64,000 nucleotides of DNA from NCBI RefSeq assembly GCF_009766095.1, contig NZ_LMUD01000009.1, positions 482,176-546,175 of the forward strand. The letters are read 5' to 3'. Under the pieces are notes generated by a model, which was not told the origin of the DNA, made no database searches, and saw only the letters and a program-made list of their open reading frames with translations. Positions 46,284-55,860 of the stretch are shown piece by piece. The position numbers and the translations under genes were made by a program. The DNA comes from Granulicella sp. S190 (lineage in GTDB: Bacteria > Acidobacteriota > Terriglobia > Terriglobales > Acidobacteriaceae). Position 1 is the first letter of the stretch. Each line of letters starts with the position of its first letter.

Positions 46284-49200
46284 ATGAGACCGACCCTCAA
46301 GCTGTCCTCTCCATTCCTCGCGGTGATACTATTCGTCGCCACTTCTGATGCTGATGCTCAGGCCAGCCTGAACGATACTTTCGCCAGAGACAGCCATCAA
46401 AGAGTTGATCAGTCCTATACCGACGCCATTCGTAAATACACAACCGACCTTCGTTTTTTGTCGCACTTAGTCGACTACCTTCCTGCTTCGGACAAGGTAC
46501 CGACTCCGGCTAAGGCTCTGGGGGATATTGCGGGCGCCCCTGACATGCTGCCCTATGCTGAGGAGGTTTACAAGTACTTCCGTCAGCTCCAGGCAACTTC
46601 TCCACGGGTTCGAGTCGTATCCGTCGGCCAGTCAGAAGAGGGTAGGGAGATGATAGCTGTCGCGATTGCAGATGAATCCCTGCTAAAAACTCAGAAGGAA
46701 AATGATGCTCGGCTGGCGAAACTGGCCGATCCGCGAAGCCTGGGGCTCGATGATAGTAAAGCGCAGCCTCTTATCGACCAGTCTTATCCTGTGTACTACA
46801 TTACGGGAACGATCCATTCGACGGAGACGGGGGCTCCGACAGCCCTGATGGAGTTGGCCTACCGCCTGGCGGTGGATGATGCTCCTTACATCAAATACAT
46901 TCGTTCACACATGATTGTTCTCATCACGCCAGTAGTCGAGGTCGATGGCAGGGACCGCATGGTCGACACATACAGGTGGCATAAGGCTCATCCTGGACAA
47001 GACTGGCCGCGCCTTGCGTATTGGGGCCACTATGTGGCTCATGACAACAATCGAGATGCGATGGGCATGACGCTCAATCTCACCAAGAATGTGCTGAATA
47101 CTTACCTCGGCTGGCATGCGCAGGTACTGCACGATCTTCATGAATCGGTCCCATTTCTTTATGACAACACAGTCGGCGACGGACCCTACAACGCCTGGAT
47201 CGATCCCACGCTCGCCGACGAATGGGCCGAACTTGGTTGGAACAACGTTGCCCAGATGCAGTCCTTTGGTATGCCAGGCGTGTTTACTCACGGCGACTTC
47301 GACACCTGGAGCCCCGGCTACCTCATGTTTCTTGCGGGATTGCATAATGGCATCAGTCGTCTCTATGAGACCTTTGGCAACGGAGGCGCAGATACCGAAA
47401 AGCGGATTCTTCAGCCAGAAGAATACTCCAGGACTTGGTATCGTCAGAATCCGCCACTACCTACGGTCGTATGGTCACAGCGTGACAATAATAACTACGA
47501 AGAGAGTGCTCTCCTCTCCACGCTGGCGTACTTCTCACACAACACGCATCATTTTTTAGAGAACTATTACTTTAAGAGCAAGCGCGCCATCCAAAAGCCT
47601 ATTCTGGACGGTCCTTCCGCGTATCTCTTGCCGGCTAATCCTGCCGAACTCAATCGTCAACTGCAGCTTCTTGCGGTCCTGAAGCTGCAGCATGTTGAAG
47701 TACAGCAGCTCACCTCGTCTGTTACTAGCTCTGTTCCGGCGGCGAAACGCGACGACAAACCCACGACCCAGACGTTCCCGGAGGGAAGCTATGTCATCCG
47801 ACTCGATCAACCGTTCTCTAGAGTCGCCGATGCTCTGCTCGATAGGCAATACTGGGCGCCGGATGACCCGCAGAGACATCCTTACGACGATACTGGGTGG
47901 TCGTTCAGCCAACTCTTCAACGTGAAAGCTGTACGTCTCACAGATCCCGCCATCCTCCATGCGCCCATGACCTCGATGGAGAACCTTTCGGAGTCTACCG
48001 GAAAGATAACCGGGGCAGGCACGGTCTACGCTATCGCGAATACAGGCCAGACCTCAATCTTGCCCTTTATCTATAATTTGAAAGAAGCACGCATCGAAAC
48101 AGCTGACAGATCCTTCGACGCGGAGGGAAGGCATTTTGCTGGTGGCACTCTTTTTATCACTAAAGTGGATGAGCAGCGTCTCGTTGCGTGCCTGCAAAGA
48201 TTTTCATTAGACGCCGTTCGGCTGGGTTCGCTGCCTGATGTAGAAAAACACGTGGTACGTGTGCCCCGGATTGCTTTTATGCACACTTGGCTTGATACCC
48301 AAACGGAAGGCTGGTGGCGACTGGCATTTGATAAGGCGGGTATCCCTTACAGCTATATCAGCACTCAAGCCGCAGCCCAGAGCGACCTGCACGATAAGTA
48401 CGATGTCATTGTCTTCGCCCCAGTAGGCCGCAGCTCCTCGCGAGAGATCATTGACGGGATGCCTCAGTGGGGAAATGCTCTTCCTTGGCAGAAAACTGAA
48501 CTAACTCCAAATCTCGGCATGCTCGATTCAACTCCTGATATGCGTCCGGGACTTGGATATGAGGGACTTTCGCATCTCAGATCTTTTGTCGAGCATGGCG
48601 GCCTGCTCATCACTTGTGAAGACACTGCGCAGTTTGCGATCGATAGTGGCTTGGCGCCAGGGGTTAGTATGGCTTCACACGATGACGTTCGCGTTGTGGG
48701 AAGCGTCCTCAGCGGCGTCTTCGTCGCTCCTACAAGCCCGATTGCGAATGGCTATGGCTCGACGTTGCCTGTGATGAGCGCCAATGGTACGGCCTTCAAT
48801 GTAAGCGATACGCTCGGTCATCAAGGTGGCCGTACGCTGATGGATCCTTACGAACACCGCCCTACAGGTCGTGGTGGTCCAGACGAAAACGATATTGTGC
48901 AGGGTCGCCAGCCAGCTGAGCCTGAAACTCTTCTAAAACAACAGCCATGGCAGCCTAAACCCTTGAATGAGGATCAGATACGTAATAATCTGCAGGTCAT
49001 CCCCATTCCTTTGCGTCCCGAGGTAATTCTTCGGTTCGAAGATCAAAAAAACCTCCTGCTCTCCGGTCTGTTGGACAAAGCGGCCTCCATCGCAGAGCAT
49101 GCCATCGTAGTCAACGCTCATCTTGGGTCGGGTAATGTTTTGCTTTTTGCGAATAATCCCGTTTATCGCGGTGAGACCATCGGAAGCTATGCCCTGGTCT

Positions 49201-49310
49201 TCAATGCGATCTTAAACTTCGATCATCTTCGGCAGCCTGTTGTCACAGCCGCTCCTAATCCTGTCTCAGAAAAGGCATCGCCGGCACCTGGTACGGAAAG
49301 ACAGCACTAG
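46284..49310 (+). CDS. Large secreted M14-family zinc carboxypeptidase-like protein
   Basis: 1008 aa. A signal peptide (LKLSSPFLAVILFVATSDADA) precedes an M14 domain (~85-360) with ligands His178 and Glu181 in TGTIHSTETG and a downstream LHDLHES (third His likely). The remaining ~600 residues contain a Gln-amidotransferase/ThuA-like segment (DVIVFAPVGRSS; GGLLITCEDTAQFAI) of unknown role, as in many large periplasmic M14 proteins. It probably trims peptides outside the cytoplasm. The gene stands alone, divergent from the carotenoid operon and convergent with the LacI-type gene. Confidence 0.88.
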   Translation: MRPTLKLSSPFLAVILFVATSDADAQASLNDTFARDSHQRVDQSYTDAIRKYTTDLRFLSHLVDYLPASDKVPTPAKALGDIAGAPDMLPYAEEVYKYFRQLQATSPRVRVVSVGQSEEGREMIAVAIADESLLKTQKENDARLAKLADPRSLGLDDSKAQPLIDQSYPVYYITGTIHSTETGAPTALMELAYRLAVDDAPYIKYIRSHMIVLITPVVEVDGRDRMVDTYRWHKAHPGQDWPRLAYWGHYVAHDNNRDAMGMTLNLTKNVLNTYLGWHAQVLHDLHESVPFLYDNTVGDGPYNAWIDPTLADEWAELGWNNVAQMQSFGMPGVFTHGDFDTWSPGYLMFLAGLHNGISRLYETFGNGGADTEKRILQPEEYSRTWYRQNPPLPTVVWSQRDNNNYEESALLSTLAYFSHNTHHFLENYYFKSKRAIQKPILDGPSAYLLPANPAELNRQLQLLAVLKLQHVEVQQLTSSVTSSVPAAKRDDKPTTQTFPEGSYVIRLDQPFSRVADALLDRQYWAPDDPQRHPYDDTGWSFSQLFNVKAVRLTDPAILHAPMTSMENLSESTGKITGAGTVYAIANTGQTSILPFIYNLKEARIETADRSFDAEGRHFAGGTLFITKVDEQRLVACLQRFSLDAVRLGSLPDVEKHVVRVPRIAFMHTWLDTQTEGWWRLAFDKAGIPYSYISTQAAAQSDLHDKYDVIVFAPVGRSSSREIIDGMPQWGNALPWQKTELTPNLGMLDSTPDMRPGLGYEGLSHLRSFVEHGGLLITCEDTAQFAIDSGLAPGVSMASHDDVRVVGSVLSGVFVAPTSPIANGYGSTLPVMSANGTAFNVSDTLGHQGGRTLMDPYEHRPTGRGGPDENDIVQGRQPAEPETLLKQQPWQPKPLNEDQIRNNLQVIPIPLRPEVILRFEDQKNLLLSGLLDKAASIAEHAIVVNAHLGSGNVLLFANNPVYRGETIGSYALVFNAILNFDHLRQPVVTAAPNPVSEKASPAPGTERQH

Positions 49311-49364
49311 AACTAGAAGTTCGAGGCTATCGTCGGTTTTAGTGTGCAGTCCTCAAACGGCTCT

Positions 49365-49378
49365 CTATTTCGAAATAG
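49365..49378. repeat. 14-bp perfect palindrome over the LacI-type gene's stop codon
   Basis: CTATTTCGAAATAG at 49365-49378 overlaps the TAG stop of the LacI-type gene. It has no loop or T-run, so it is not a terminator. Its TTCGAA core matches the 18-bp palindrome at 55469-55486. Confidence 0.35.
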
Positions 49379-50411
49379 GAACTGATGCTGTCGATTCGCG
49401 TACTACTAGTTCAGGATCAACTTTGATAACTCCGGGTACCTTTTCTTGGGCAAGTTTTTTAATTAACGAACTCGCAGCCAAAGCGCCGATATATTGCAGG
49501 GGCTGTCTGATGGTCGTAAGGCTAGGAACGACATAGGACGCTGCCTGAATGTCGTCAAAGCCAAAGACCGAGACATCAGATGGAACTTTCAATCCTGCAT
49601 CATGTAGGGCTCGGATGGTGCCGATTGCAGAGACATCATTGAAGCAGAGCACGGCGGTAAAGTCTCTGCGCCTCATCAGTAGCTGTTGGATTCCTGGATA
49701 GCCAAGCTCGGGAGAGTTCATATCTCTATTCAGGCGAATGACGAGGTCCTTAGGAATTGAAAGGCCAAGTGCTCTTGAAACCTGTACGGTTGATTCCCAT
49801 CGTTTCTGTGAATCAGAGCTGAATGGCTGTCCGCGCATGTATGCGATCCGTCGATGCCCGAGACGGTACAGATGTCCTAAGGCAAGTTCTGCAGCACGAT
49901 GATGGTCGAGAATCACATTTGTGATCCCCGGCAATTCGAAGTGGCCGGCGACAGAAACTGTGGGGGATGAGGGGGCTTCCTCAAGATGCGTATCGATCGC
50001 CAGAATTCCGTCCACTCCGCGGGCTTGCAATAACCTGGGGTACTCTGCAACTAGATCCTTTTTATGGCGATGATGTGCTGTGAAAAAGAAATAACCCTCC
50101 TGCATCAAAACCTCTGCGGCGCCGCTAAGCACCTGCGAATGATATCCCTCACCCAGTTCAGGAATGAGGATACCAATGGTATGTGTCTTCAAGCCCTGTA
50201 GCGATCGTGCGATGAAGCTAGGCTGATAGCCGAACTTCTTTGCCGCTATCTTCACCCTCTCCCGGGTGGCCGGCGGTATCGAGCGGCCCGGCGCATTGTT
50301 CAAGACAAATGAAACCGTAGCTGGACTCAAGTCCAAATGCTCCGCCAGCATCTTCAGGCTTACTCGGCGACCGTCAGGTGACAGGGGAGACTTCTCTCGT
50401 TGCATGGGCAT
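49365..50411 (-). CDS. LacI/GalR-family transcriptional regulator
   Basis: 348 aa. N-terminal helix-turn-helix: SLKMLAEHLDLSPATVSFVL plus the hinge NAPGRSIPPATRERV (residues ~19-50). The rest is a periplasmic-binding-like sugar-sensing domain (GILIPELGEGYHSQVLSGAA, GVDGILAIDTHLE, FGFDDIQAASYVVPSLTTIR). It would repress sugar-utilisation genes until bound to a ligand; the GH31, GH27 and sugar-binding lipoprotein genes are possible targets, not shown. Two nearby ATGs (50411, 50405) are alternatives and neither has a ribosome site. Confidence 0.9.
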   Translation of the reverse strand: MPMQREKSPLSPDGRRVSLKMLAEHLDLSPATVSFVLNNAPGRSIPPATRERVKIAAKKFGYQPSFIARSLQGLKTHTIGILIPELGEGYHSQVLSGAAEVLMQEGYFFFTAHHRHKKDLVAEYPRLLQARGVDGILAIDTHLEEAPSSPTVSVAGHFELPGITNVILDHHRAAELALGHLYRLGHRRIAYMRGQPFSSDSQKRWESTVQVSRALGLSIPKDLVIRLNRDMNSPELGYPGIQQLLMRRRDFTAVLCFNDVSAIGTIRALHDAGLKVPSDVSVFGFDDIQAASYVVPSLTTIRQPLQYIGALAASSLIKKLAQEKVPGVIKVDPELVVRESTASVPISK

Positions 50412-50707
50412 TGATCCAGAACCAGTCTAGCCGAGAGCTCTGCCCCGTTTTCTCTTTATTTTGTAAGGCGCATAGGAGGTGAATGTAGGAGGCATCGCGT
50501 AATTACAGCATGCCCCTAGTGAGCGATTGAACTTTAGGACTTCATGGAAAAGCAGTCCGAAAGCCCATACAGAGGTGACACATATGACTTCTTTATGGTT
50601 TTTCTACAACTTCTTTATTTATCGGCTGCTTGAATGATTAGTAACGCAGTGAGCTCAAATTCAACCGCAATCTGCAATGAATTTGGACTTCGGCCGGAGG
50701 TCGAGCG
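50412..50707. other. Intergenic region upstream of the kdp operon
   Basis: 296 bp. No riboswitch of the ydaO/c-di-AMP type is recognisable and no KdpE-like site is evident. AGGAGG-like stretches (GGAGGTG, 50475) precede no good frame. The kdp leader gene has its own strong ribosome site at 50697. Confidence 0.4.
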
Positions 50708-50812
50708 ATGTGGGATTTTGGATGCGTTAGCGCGAGCGTTTTGTTTTTCATGATCGCAATCGGCTATGCGATGGTATGCGAACGGTTGGGCATCAAGGAG
50801 AAACAAGGATGA
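50708..50812 (+). CDS. Small membrane leader protein of the kdp operon
   Basis: A 34-residue frame, ATG at 50708, GGAGG 7 nt upstream, TGA overlapping the kdpF ATG (50809-50812). The sequence MWDFGCVSASVLFFMIAIGY, then AMVCERLGIKEKQG, has one membrane helix and a C-terminal ...CERLG-like motif that I recognise in many kdp operons as a small conserved ORF before kdpF. It may be an accessory subunit. Function unknown. Too short for routine gene callers. Confidence 0.7.
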   Translation: MWDFGCVSASVLFFMIAIGYAMVCERLGIKEKQG

Positions 50813-50895
50813 TCGAGACACTGTTGCTTGGTCTTACAACCGTGCTGCTACTGATTTATTTGGTGTATGCGCTGCTGCGCCCCGAAAAGTTCTAA
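50809..50895 (+). CDS. kdpF: Potassium-transporting ATPase small subunit KdpF
   Basis: 28 aa: MIETLLLGLTTVLLLIYLVY, then ALLRPEKF. One membrane helix with the KdpF ending (YALLRPEKF). It stabilises the KdpABC complex in the inner membrane. AAGGAG lies 9 nt before the ATG. It starts inside the TGA of the leader gene and ends 15 nt before kdpA. Confidence 0.92.
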   Translation: MIETLLLGLTTVLLLIYLVYALLRPEKF

Positions 50896-50910
50896 GAGGA
50901 AGTAGTCATC

Positions 50911-52686
50911 ATGACGGCGAATGGTTGGTTTCAGATTTTCTTCTTTTTTGCCTTGGTGCTCGTGTGCGCAAAACCAATGGGCGTTTACATGGCTCGCGTC
51001 TTCGAGCGGGAACGCACCTGGGCAGATAGTATTTTCAGGCCGATCGAGCGGCTCCTTTATCGACTAACTGGCATAGACGAGAAACACGAGATGGCATGGA
51101 CCGAGTATGCCGTTGTAATGTTGATTTTCAGTGTGGTTTCTATGCTGGTGACCTATGCCATAGAGCGCCTGCAGAATGTGTTGCCGCTCAATCCGCAGCA
51201 TCTCGCGGCGGTGGCTCCTGATCTTGCACTCAATACTGCCGCATCTTTTACGACAAACACTAACTGGCAGTCCTATGTGCCAGAGACAACGATGAGTTAT
51301 CTGACCCAGATGCTCACACTTGCTTATCATAACTTCTTCTCAGCCGCAGTGGGCATGGCGCTAGCGGTTGCACTCATCCGAGGTATTGCCCGGCGAGAAT
51401 CTAAGACACTCGGTAATTTTTGGGTAGATGCAACGCGAGCGTCCCTCTGGATACTGCTGCCTGGGTGCCTCATCTATGCTCTGTTACTTGTTTCGCAGGG
51501 TGTAGTTCAGAATTTTCGGCCTTACGACCAAGCGAAGCTCGTGCAGTCACAAGCGGTCACTGTGACAGGGACGGATGGAAAAGTATCGACGCAAGTTATG
51601 ACTTCGCAGAGCATTGCGCAGGGCCCGGTTGCTTCACAAGAGGCAATCAAGATGCTTGGGACGAATGGAGGAGGGTTTTTCAACACGAACAGTGCTCATC
51701 CTTTCGAGAATCCGACACCACTTTCGAATTTGATGCAGATGTTTTCGATCTTTCTAATACCTGCTGGATTGACGGTGGCCCTGGGGAGGATGACTCGATC
51801 TCCGAGACATGGATGGGCCGTATTCGCAGCGATGGCAGCTCTTTTTTTTGTCGGGGTCTTCGTGGCGTACTACGCAGAGGCACAGGCAAATCCTCTCCTC
51901 CATTCGGTTGACCAGCATGTTTCGGCAACACAGGCTGGCGGCAACATGGAGGGTAAAGAAGTACGATTCGGGATTGCGAATTCTGCATTGTTTGCGACCG
52001 TGACGACCGACGCCAGTTGCGGCGCCGTCAATGGAATGCACGACTCCTTTATGCCTTTGGGGGGCCTTGTTCCAATGGTGAACATCATGCTGGGCGAGGT
52101 CATCTTCGGGGGAGTGGGAGCTGGACTCTACGGGATGTTGATCTTCGTTGTGTTGGCGGTCTTTATTGCAGGGCTAATGGTTGGGCGTACGCCCGAGTAC
52201 TTGGGAAAGAAGATCGAGTCATATGACGTCAAGATGGCGATGCTGTATGTGCTTATCTTTCCCCTGTCAATTCTTGGGCTTTCAGCGGTGGCGCTGATGA
52301 TGCCGCAACTAGGCCTATCCTCTCTGACGAACTCCGGGCCTCACGGACTTTCAGAGATCCTGTACGCGTACACCTCGGCAACAGGAAATAACGGGTCCGC
52401 TTTCGCGGGCCTCAATGCGAATACTCATTGGTACAACTTGTCTTTGGCTGCTGCGATGTTGATCGGGCGGTTCCTGATGATCGTTCCCATGCTTGCGATC
52501 GCAGGCAATTTGGCAAAGAAAAAGTTGGTACCTCCCTCTCCGGGAACTTTTCCTGTGCATACGCCTCTATTTACGGTGTTGCTCGTCGGCGTCGTCCTCA
52601 TCGTCGGGGCACTTACTTTCTTCCCCGTACTCTCCCTTGGACCAATTCTTGAACACCTCATGATGCACGCTGGCAAGAGTTTCTAG
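50911..52686 (+). CDS. kdpA: Potassium-transporting ATPase subunit A
   Basis: 591 aa, about 10-12 membrane helices. KdpA binds and translocates K+. The selectivity-filter-like segments [19 protein letters not shown] (residues ~249-267) and [15 protein letters not shown] (second filter) are intact. The length matches E. coli KdpA (~557) with a slightly longer N-terminus. GAGGAAG stands 7 nt before the ATG. Part of the leader-kdpF-A-B-C operon. Normal. Confidence 0.97.
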   Translation: MTANGWFQIFFFFALVLVCAKPMGVYMARVFERERTWADSIFRPIERLLYRLTGIDEKHEMAWTEYAVVMLIFSVVSMLVTYAIERLQNVLPLNPQHLAAVAPDLALNTAASFTTNTNWQSYVPETTMSYLTQMLTLAYHNFFSAAVGMALAVALIRGIARRESKTLGNFWVDATRASLWILLPGCLIYALLLVSQGVVQNFRPYDQAKLVQSQAVTVTGTDGKVSTQVMTSQSIAQGPVASQEAIKMLGTNGGGFFNTNSAHPFENPTPLSNLMQMFSIFLIPAGLTVALGRMTRSPRHGWAVFAAMAALFFVGVFVAYYAEAQANPLLHSVDQHVSATQAGGNMEGKEVRFGIANSALFATVTTDASCGAVNGMHDSFMPLGGLVPMVNIMLGEVIFGGVGAGLYGMLIFVVLAVFIAGLMVGRTPEYLGKKIESYDVKMAMLYVLIFPLSILGLSAVALMMPQLGLSSLTNSGPHGLSEILYAYTSATGNNGSAFAGLNANTHWYNLSLAAAMLIGRFLMIVPMLAIAGNLAKKKLVPPSPGTFPVHTPLFTVLLVGVVLIVGALTFFPVLSLGPILEHLMMHAGKSF

Positions 52687-52709
52687 TCCAGAAGAAAAGC
52701 AGACAAACT

Positions 52710-54749
52710 ATGGCAAATACCGGCAAACGCTCCTTATGGGATAGCAAAATCGTACGGCGTGCTCTGATTGATGCACTTGCGAAACTGAGTCCACGCACGA
52801 TGATGAAAAATCCAGTCATGTTCGTCGTTGAGATCGGCAGCGTCATTACAACAATCTATCTGCTTCGTGACACGGTATCTCATCATGGTTCGTTTCGCTT
52901 CGATCTGCAGATTACGCTGTGGCTCTGGTTCACCGTACTGTTCGCGAACTTCGCCGAAGCGATGGCTGAGGGTCGAGGCAAAGCTCAGGCTGATGCGCTG
53001 CGACGTGCGAAGTCGGAGACGACGGCGGTGCGGCTTCGCATGGACGGTACTACGGAAGAAGTCGCCAGTTCGGATCTGAGGGCGGGAGATCAGGTTCTCG
53101 TGATCTCCGGCAATATGATTCCAGGCGATGGTGAAGTGATTGAAGGTGTCGCTTCCGTGGACGAATCTGCGATTACGGGTGAGTCCGCTCCGGTGATTCG
53201 GGAGGCGGGGGGAGACCGGTCCGCGGTGACAGGCGGAACAAGGTGTTTATCAGATCAGATCAAGGTGAAGATTACTTCGAATCCTGGCGAGACATTTTTG
53301 GACCGAATGATTGCATTGGTGGAAGGAGCAGAGCGGCAGAAGACTCCGAACGAGATTGCTCTGAATATTCTGCTTGCGGGATTGACGATTATCTTCCTGC
53401 TAGCCGTAGTGACGCTACAGCCGATTGCGATCTATTCCACTGCGCCACAATCAGTTTTTGTATTAATCTCTCTGCTGGTTTGTCTTATTCCGACAACGAT
53501 TGGCGGGCTGCTTTCAGCGATTGGGATTGCAGGAATGGATCGGCTTGTGCAGCATAACGTGCTGGCGATGTCAGGACGCGCTGTGGAAGCGGCTGGAGAT
53601 GTCAATACTCTCCTGCTGGACAAGACGGGAACGATTACGCTGGGCAACCGTCAGGCTTCAGAGTTCATTCCTGCTCCTGGAGTAAGCAAGGATCAGCTTG
53701 CCGATGCAGCACAGTTGTCTTCGCTGCCTGATGAGACGCCAGAAGGTCGCAGCATTGTGGTGTTGGCGAAGGAGATGTATGGTCTTCGCGGGCGAGAGCT
53801 GAGTGAACTACAGGCCGAGTTTGTGCCGTTCAGCGCAGTGACAAGAATGTCGGGCGTGAATCTTGATGGGCGGATCATACGAAAAGGTTCGACCGATGCC
53901 ATCGCTGCATTTTTGAAGGAGAATGGCGGAAGTTTACCGGATGAGGTTCGTGCGGCGGTGGAGACGGTTGCTCGCAGTGGAGGAACGCCGCTGGTGGTGG
54001 CCGAGAATCGGCAGGCGTTGGGTGTGATTCACCTGAAGGATATTGTGAAAGGTGGGATGAAAGAACGGTTTGCTCAGCTTCGATCGATGGGCATTCGGAC
54101 CATCATGATTACAGGCGATAACCCGCTGACTGCTGCGGCGATTGCGCGAGAAGCGGGTGTCGACGACTTTCTGGCAGAGGCAAAGCCCAAAGACAAGATG
54201 GACCTGATCCGCCGCGAGCAAGCCGAGGGCAAGCTGGTCGCGATGACTGGCGATGGGACGAATGACGCTCCAGCGCTTGCGCAAGCAGATGTAGGCGTTG
54301 CGATGAATACAGGAACGCAGGCAGCGAAAGAGGCGGGGAATATGGTTGATCTTGACTCTAATCCGACGAAGCTGATCGAGATCGTGGAGATAGGAAAACA
54401 GTTGCTGATGACGCGTGGCGCGCTGACAACATTCTCGATTGCGAATGACGTTGCGAAGTATTTTGCCATTATTCCTGCCATGTTTGCGGCTACGTTTCCT
54501 GTGTTGAATGCACTGAACATCATGCATTTGCGGACGCCCGAGTCTGCGATTCTCTCTGCGGTGATATTCAATGCGTTGATTATTGTCGGATTGATTCCGC
54601 TTGCACTGCGTGGCGTTGGTTACAAAGCTATGTCTGCGGAATCGCTGCTGCGCCGCAACCTGCTTCTCTATGGTGTTGGCGGGCTGGTGGCTCCATTTCT
54701 AGGCATTAAGCTGATTGACATTCTCATTACTGCCATTCATCTGGCCTAA
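52710..54749 (+). CDS. kdpB: Potassium-transporting ATPase subunit B (P-type ATPase)
   Basis: 679 aa P1A ATPase that powers KdpA. The phosphorylation site is in [11 protein letters not shown], the dephosphorylation motif is ITGESAPVI, and the hinge is [20 protein letters not shown]. Membrane helices flank the A, P and N domains. The gap to kdpA is 23 nt and to kdpC 9 nt. All residues expected of an active KdpB are present. Confidence 0.97.
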   Translation: MANTGKRSLWDSKIVRRALIDALAKLSPRTMMKNPVMFVVEIGSVITTIYLLRDTVSHHGSFRFDLQITLWLWFTVLFANFAEAMAEGRGKAQADALRRAKSETTAVRLRMDGTTEEVASSDLRAGDQVLVISGNMIPGDGEVIEGVASVDESAITGESAPVIREAGGDRSAVTGGTRCLSDQIKVKITSNPGETFLDRMIALVEGAERQKTPNEIALNILLAGLTIIFLLAVVTLQPIAIYSTAPQSVFVLISLLVCLIPTTIGGLLSAIGIAGMDRLVQHNVLAMSGRAVEAAGDVNTLLLDKTGTITLGNRQASEFIPAPGVSKDQLADAAQLSSLPDETPEGRSIVVLAKEMYGLRGRELSELQAEFVPFSAVTRMSGVNLDGRIIRKGSTDAIAAFLKENGGSLPDEVRAAVETVARSGGTPLVVAENRQALGVIHLKDIVKGGMKERFAQLRSMGIRTIMITGDNPLTAAAIAREAGVDDFLAEAKPKDKMDLIRREQAEGKLVAMTGDGTNDAPALAQADVGVAMNTGTQAAKEAGNMVDLDSNPTKLIEIVEIGKQLLMTRGALTTFSIANDVAKYFAIIPAMFAATFPVLNALNIMHLRTPESAILSAVIFNALIIVGLIPLALRGVGYKAMSAESLLRRNLLLYGVGGLVAPFLGIKLIDILITAIHLA

Positions 54750-54758
54750 GGAACTTTT

Positions 54759-55331
54759 ATGCGTCGCAATTTAGTTACCGCAGTGCTTTACACATTTATC
54801 ACAACAGTTTTGTTTGGCCTGATCTATCCTTTTGTCGTGACTGGACTGGCACAGGCGTTGTTTCATGACAAGGCAAACGGACAGCTTCTCTACAAAAATG
54901 GACAACTGATGGGCTCACGGATTATCGGCCAACCCTTTACGGCTCCGCAATATTTTCACTCACGGCCCTCCGAAGCTGGCAACGGGTACGATGCTGCCAA
55001 CTCGAGCGGCTCGAACCTTGGTCCAACTAACAAAAAGCTGATCGACCGGGTGGCTGGAGATGTGGCGTTGTTTCAGCTCGATCATCCAAACGCTGATGTA
55101 CCAATCGACCTTGTTACCGCTTCAGGGTCAGGGCTAGATCCAGATATTACGCAGGCGGCTGCGGAGTTTCAGGTGGTCCGAATCGCTAAGGAACGTCACT
55201 TGAGCGAAGATGCGGTGCGTCGCATTGTGGCACAGCATACGGAAGGTCGGCAGTTTGGGTTTTTAGGAGAGCCGCGGGTGAACGTATTGTTATTGAATAT
55301 GGATCTGGATCATCTTTCTCCTTTGCGATGA
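54759..55331 (+). CDS. kdpC: Potassium-transporting ATPase subunit C
   Basis: 190 aa with one N-terminal membrane helix (VTAVLYTFITTVLFGLIYPF) and a periplasmic domain (GQPFTAPQYFHSRPSEAGNG, ANSSGSNLGPTN, TASGSGLDPDITQAAAEFQV). KdpC stabilises KdpA/KdpB coupling. The C-terminus (PRVNVLLLNMDLD) is typical. kdpD and kdpE are absent from the window, so regulation by the usual sensor pair cannot be shown. Confidence 0.95.
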   Translation: MRRNLVTAVLYTFITTVLFGLIYPFVVTGLAQALFHDKANGQLLYKNGQLMGSRIIGQPFTAPQYFHSRPSEAGNGYDAANSSGSNLGPTNKKLIDRVAGDVALFQLDHPNADVPIDLVTASGSGLDPDITQAAAEFQVVRIAKERHLSEDAVRRIVAQHTEGRQFGFLGEPRVNVLLLNMDLDHLSPLR

Positions 55332-55468
55332 GGTCCGACTAGTTCGATCAACGCAAGGTGTCGTTCCATGAGACAAGATGACTCTCGATAAGCTCGAATT
55401 ACATACGCAGCCATAATGTAGCTTCTGATCTGTCTCCTTGCAGTTGTCTCCAGAGCGTTCACCTAGTA

Positions 55469-55520
55469 AGTATCTTCGAAGATACTCACTACCGTTTAGT
55501 GATGGCCTCGCGTCAGCGAG
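55469..55520. repeat. Three consecutive perfect hairpins
   Basis: AGTATCTTCGAAGATACT (55469-55486) is an 18-bp perfect palindrome. TCACTA-CCGTT-TAGTGA (55486-55502) and CTCGC-GTCA-GCGAG (55507-55520) follow directly. Stems have no T-run. Downstream of kdpC and upstream of the GH31 gene. It could be a regulatory RNA element, protein binding sites or a mobile-repeat relic. Confidence 0.5.
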
Positions 55521-55830
55521 TCGTTGATCGATATCTTTGATGGTAAAAAATGCTGAGCGCGGCCCTTGACAGCGGCTTCAGGCCGAAATTCCACAACCCA
55601 TAATGTTGTAACTACAGTAAAGACTGCTCAGACACTCTTATCGTCGATCTGCGATAGTACGCCGCTATGCGGAGCATCGCGTCGGTGTCGGTGATGTTCG
55701 AGATGTTATACCGTGCCCTGAGGCTCACAAAGAACTGATTTCTCTATGCTTTCATTCCTCGACCACCGGGTCGGTCGGCATGCTCTGGATCAGCGTTGCA
55801 TAATGTTTCTGTACGATTCGGAAGCTTTTG

Positions 55831-55836
55831 TAAAAT
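55831..55836 (+). promoter_or_regulatory. Possible -10 box of the GH31 gene
   Basis: TAAAAT at 55831-55836, five of six bases to TATAAT, lies 24 nt before the ATG at 55861. A weak -35 (TTTCTG) may lie 18 nt upstream. Confidence 0.35.
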
Positions 55837-55860
55837 CTAATCCCCACTCCTGTTGATTGA

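Larger units (their letters stand above)
55332..55860. other. Non-coding region between kdpC and the GH31 gene
   Basis: 529 bp without a supported gene. It contains three consecutive hairpins at 55469-55520 (see separate entry) and a -10-like TAAAAT at 55831-55836 before the GH31 gene. Confidence 0.5.

Noticed and set aside
50412..50707. c-di-AMP (ydaO) riboswitch before kdp
   Set aside because: No recognisable conserved core; 296-nt gap lacks the expected paired elements.
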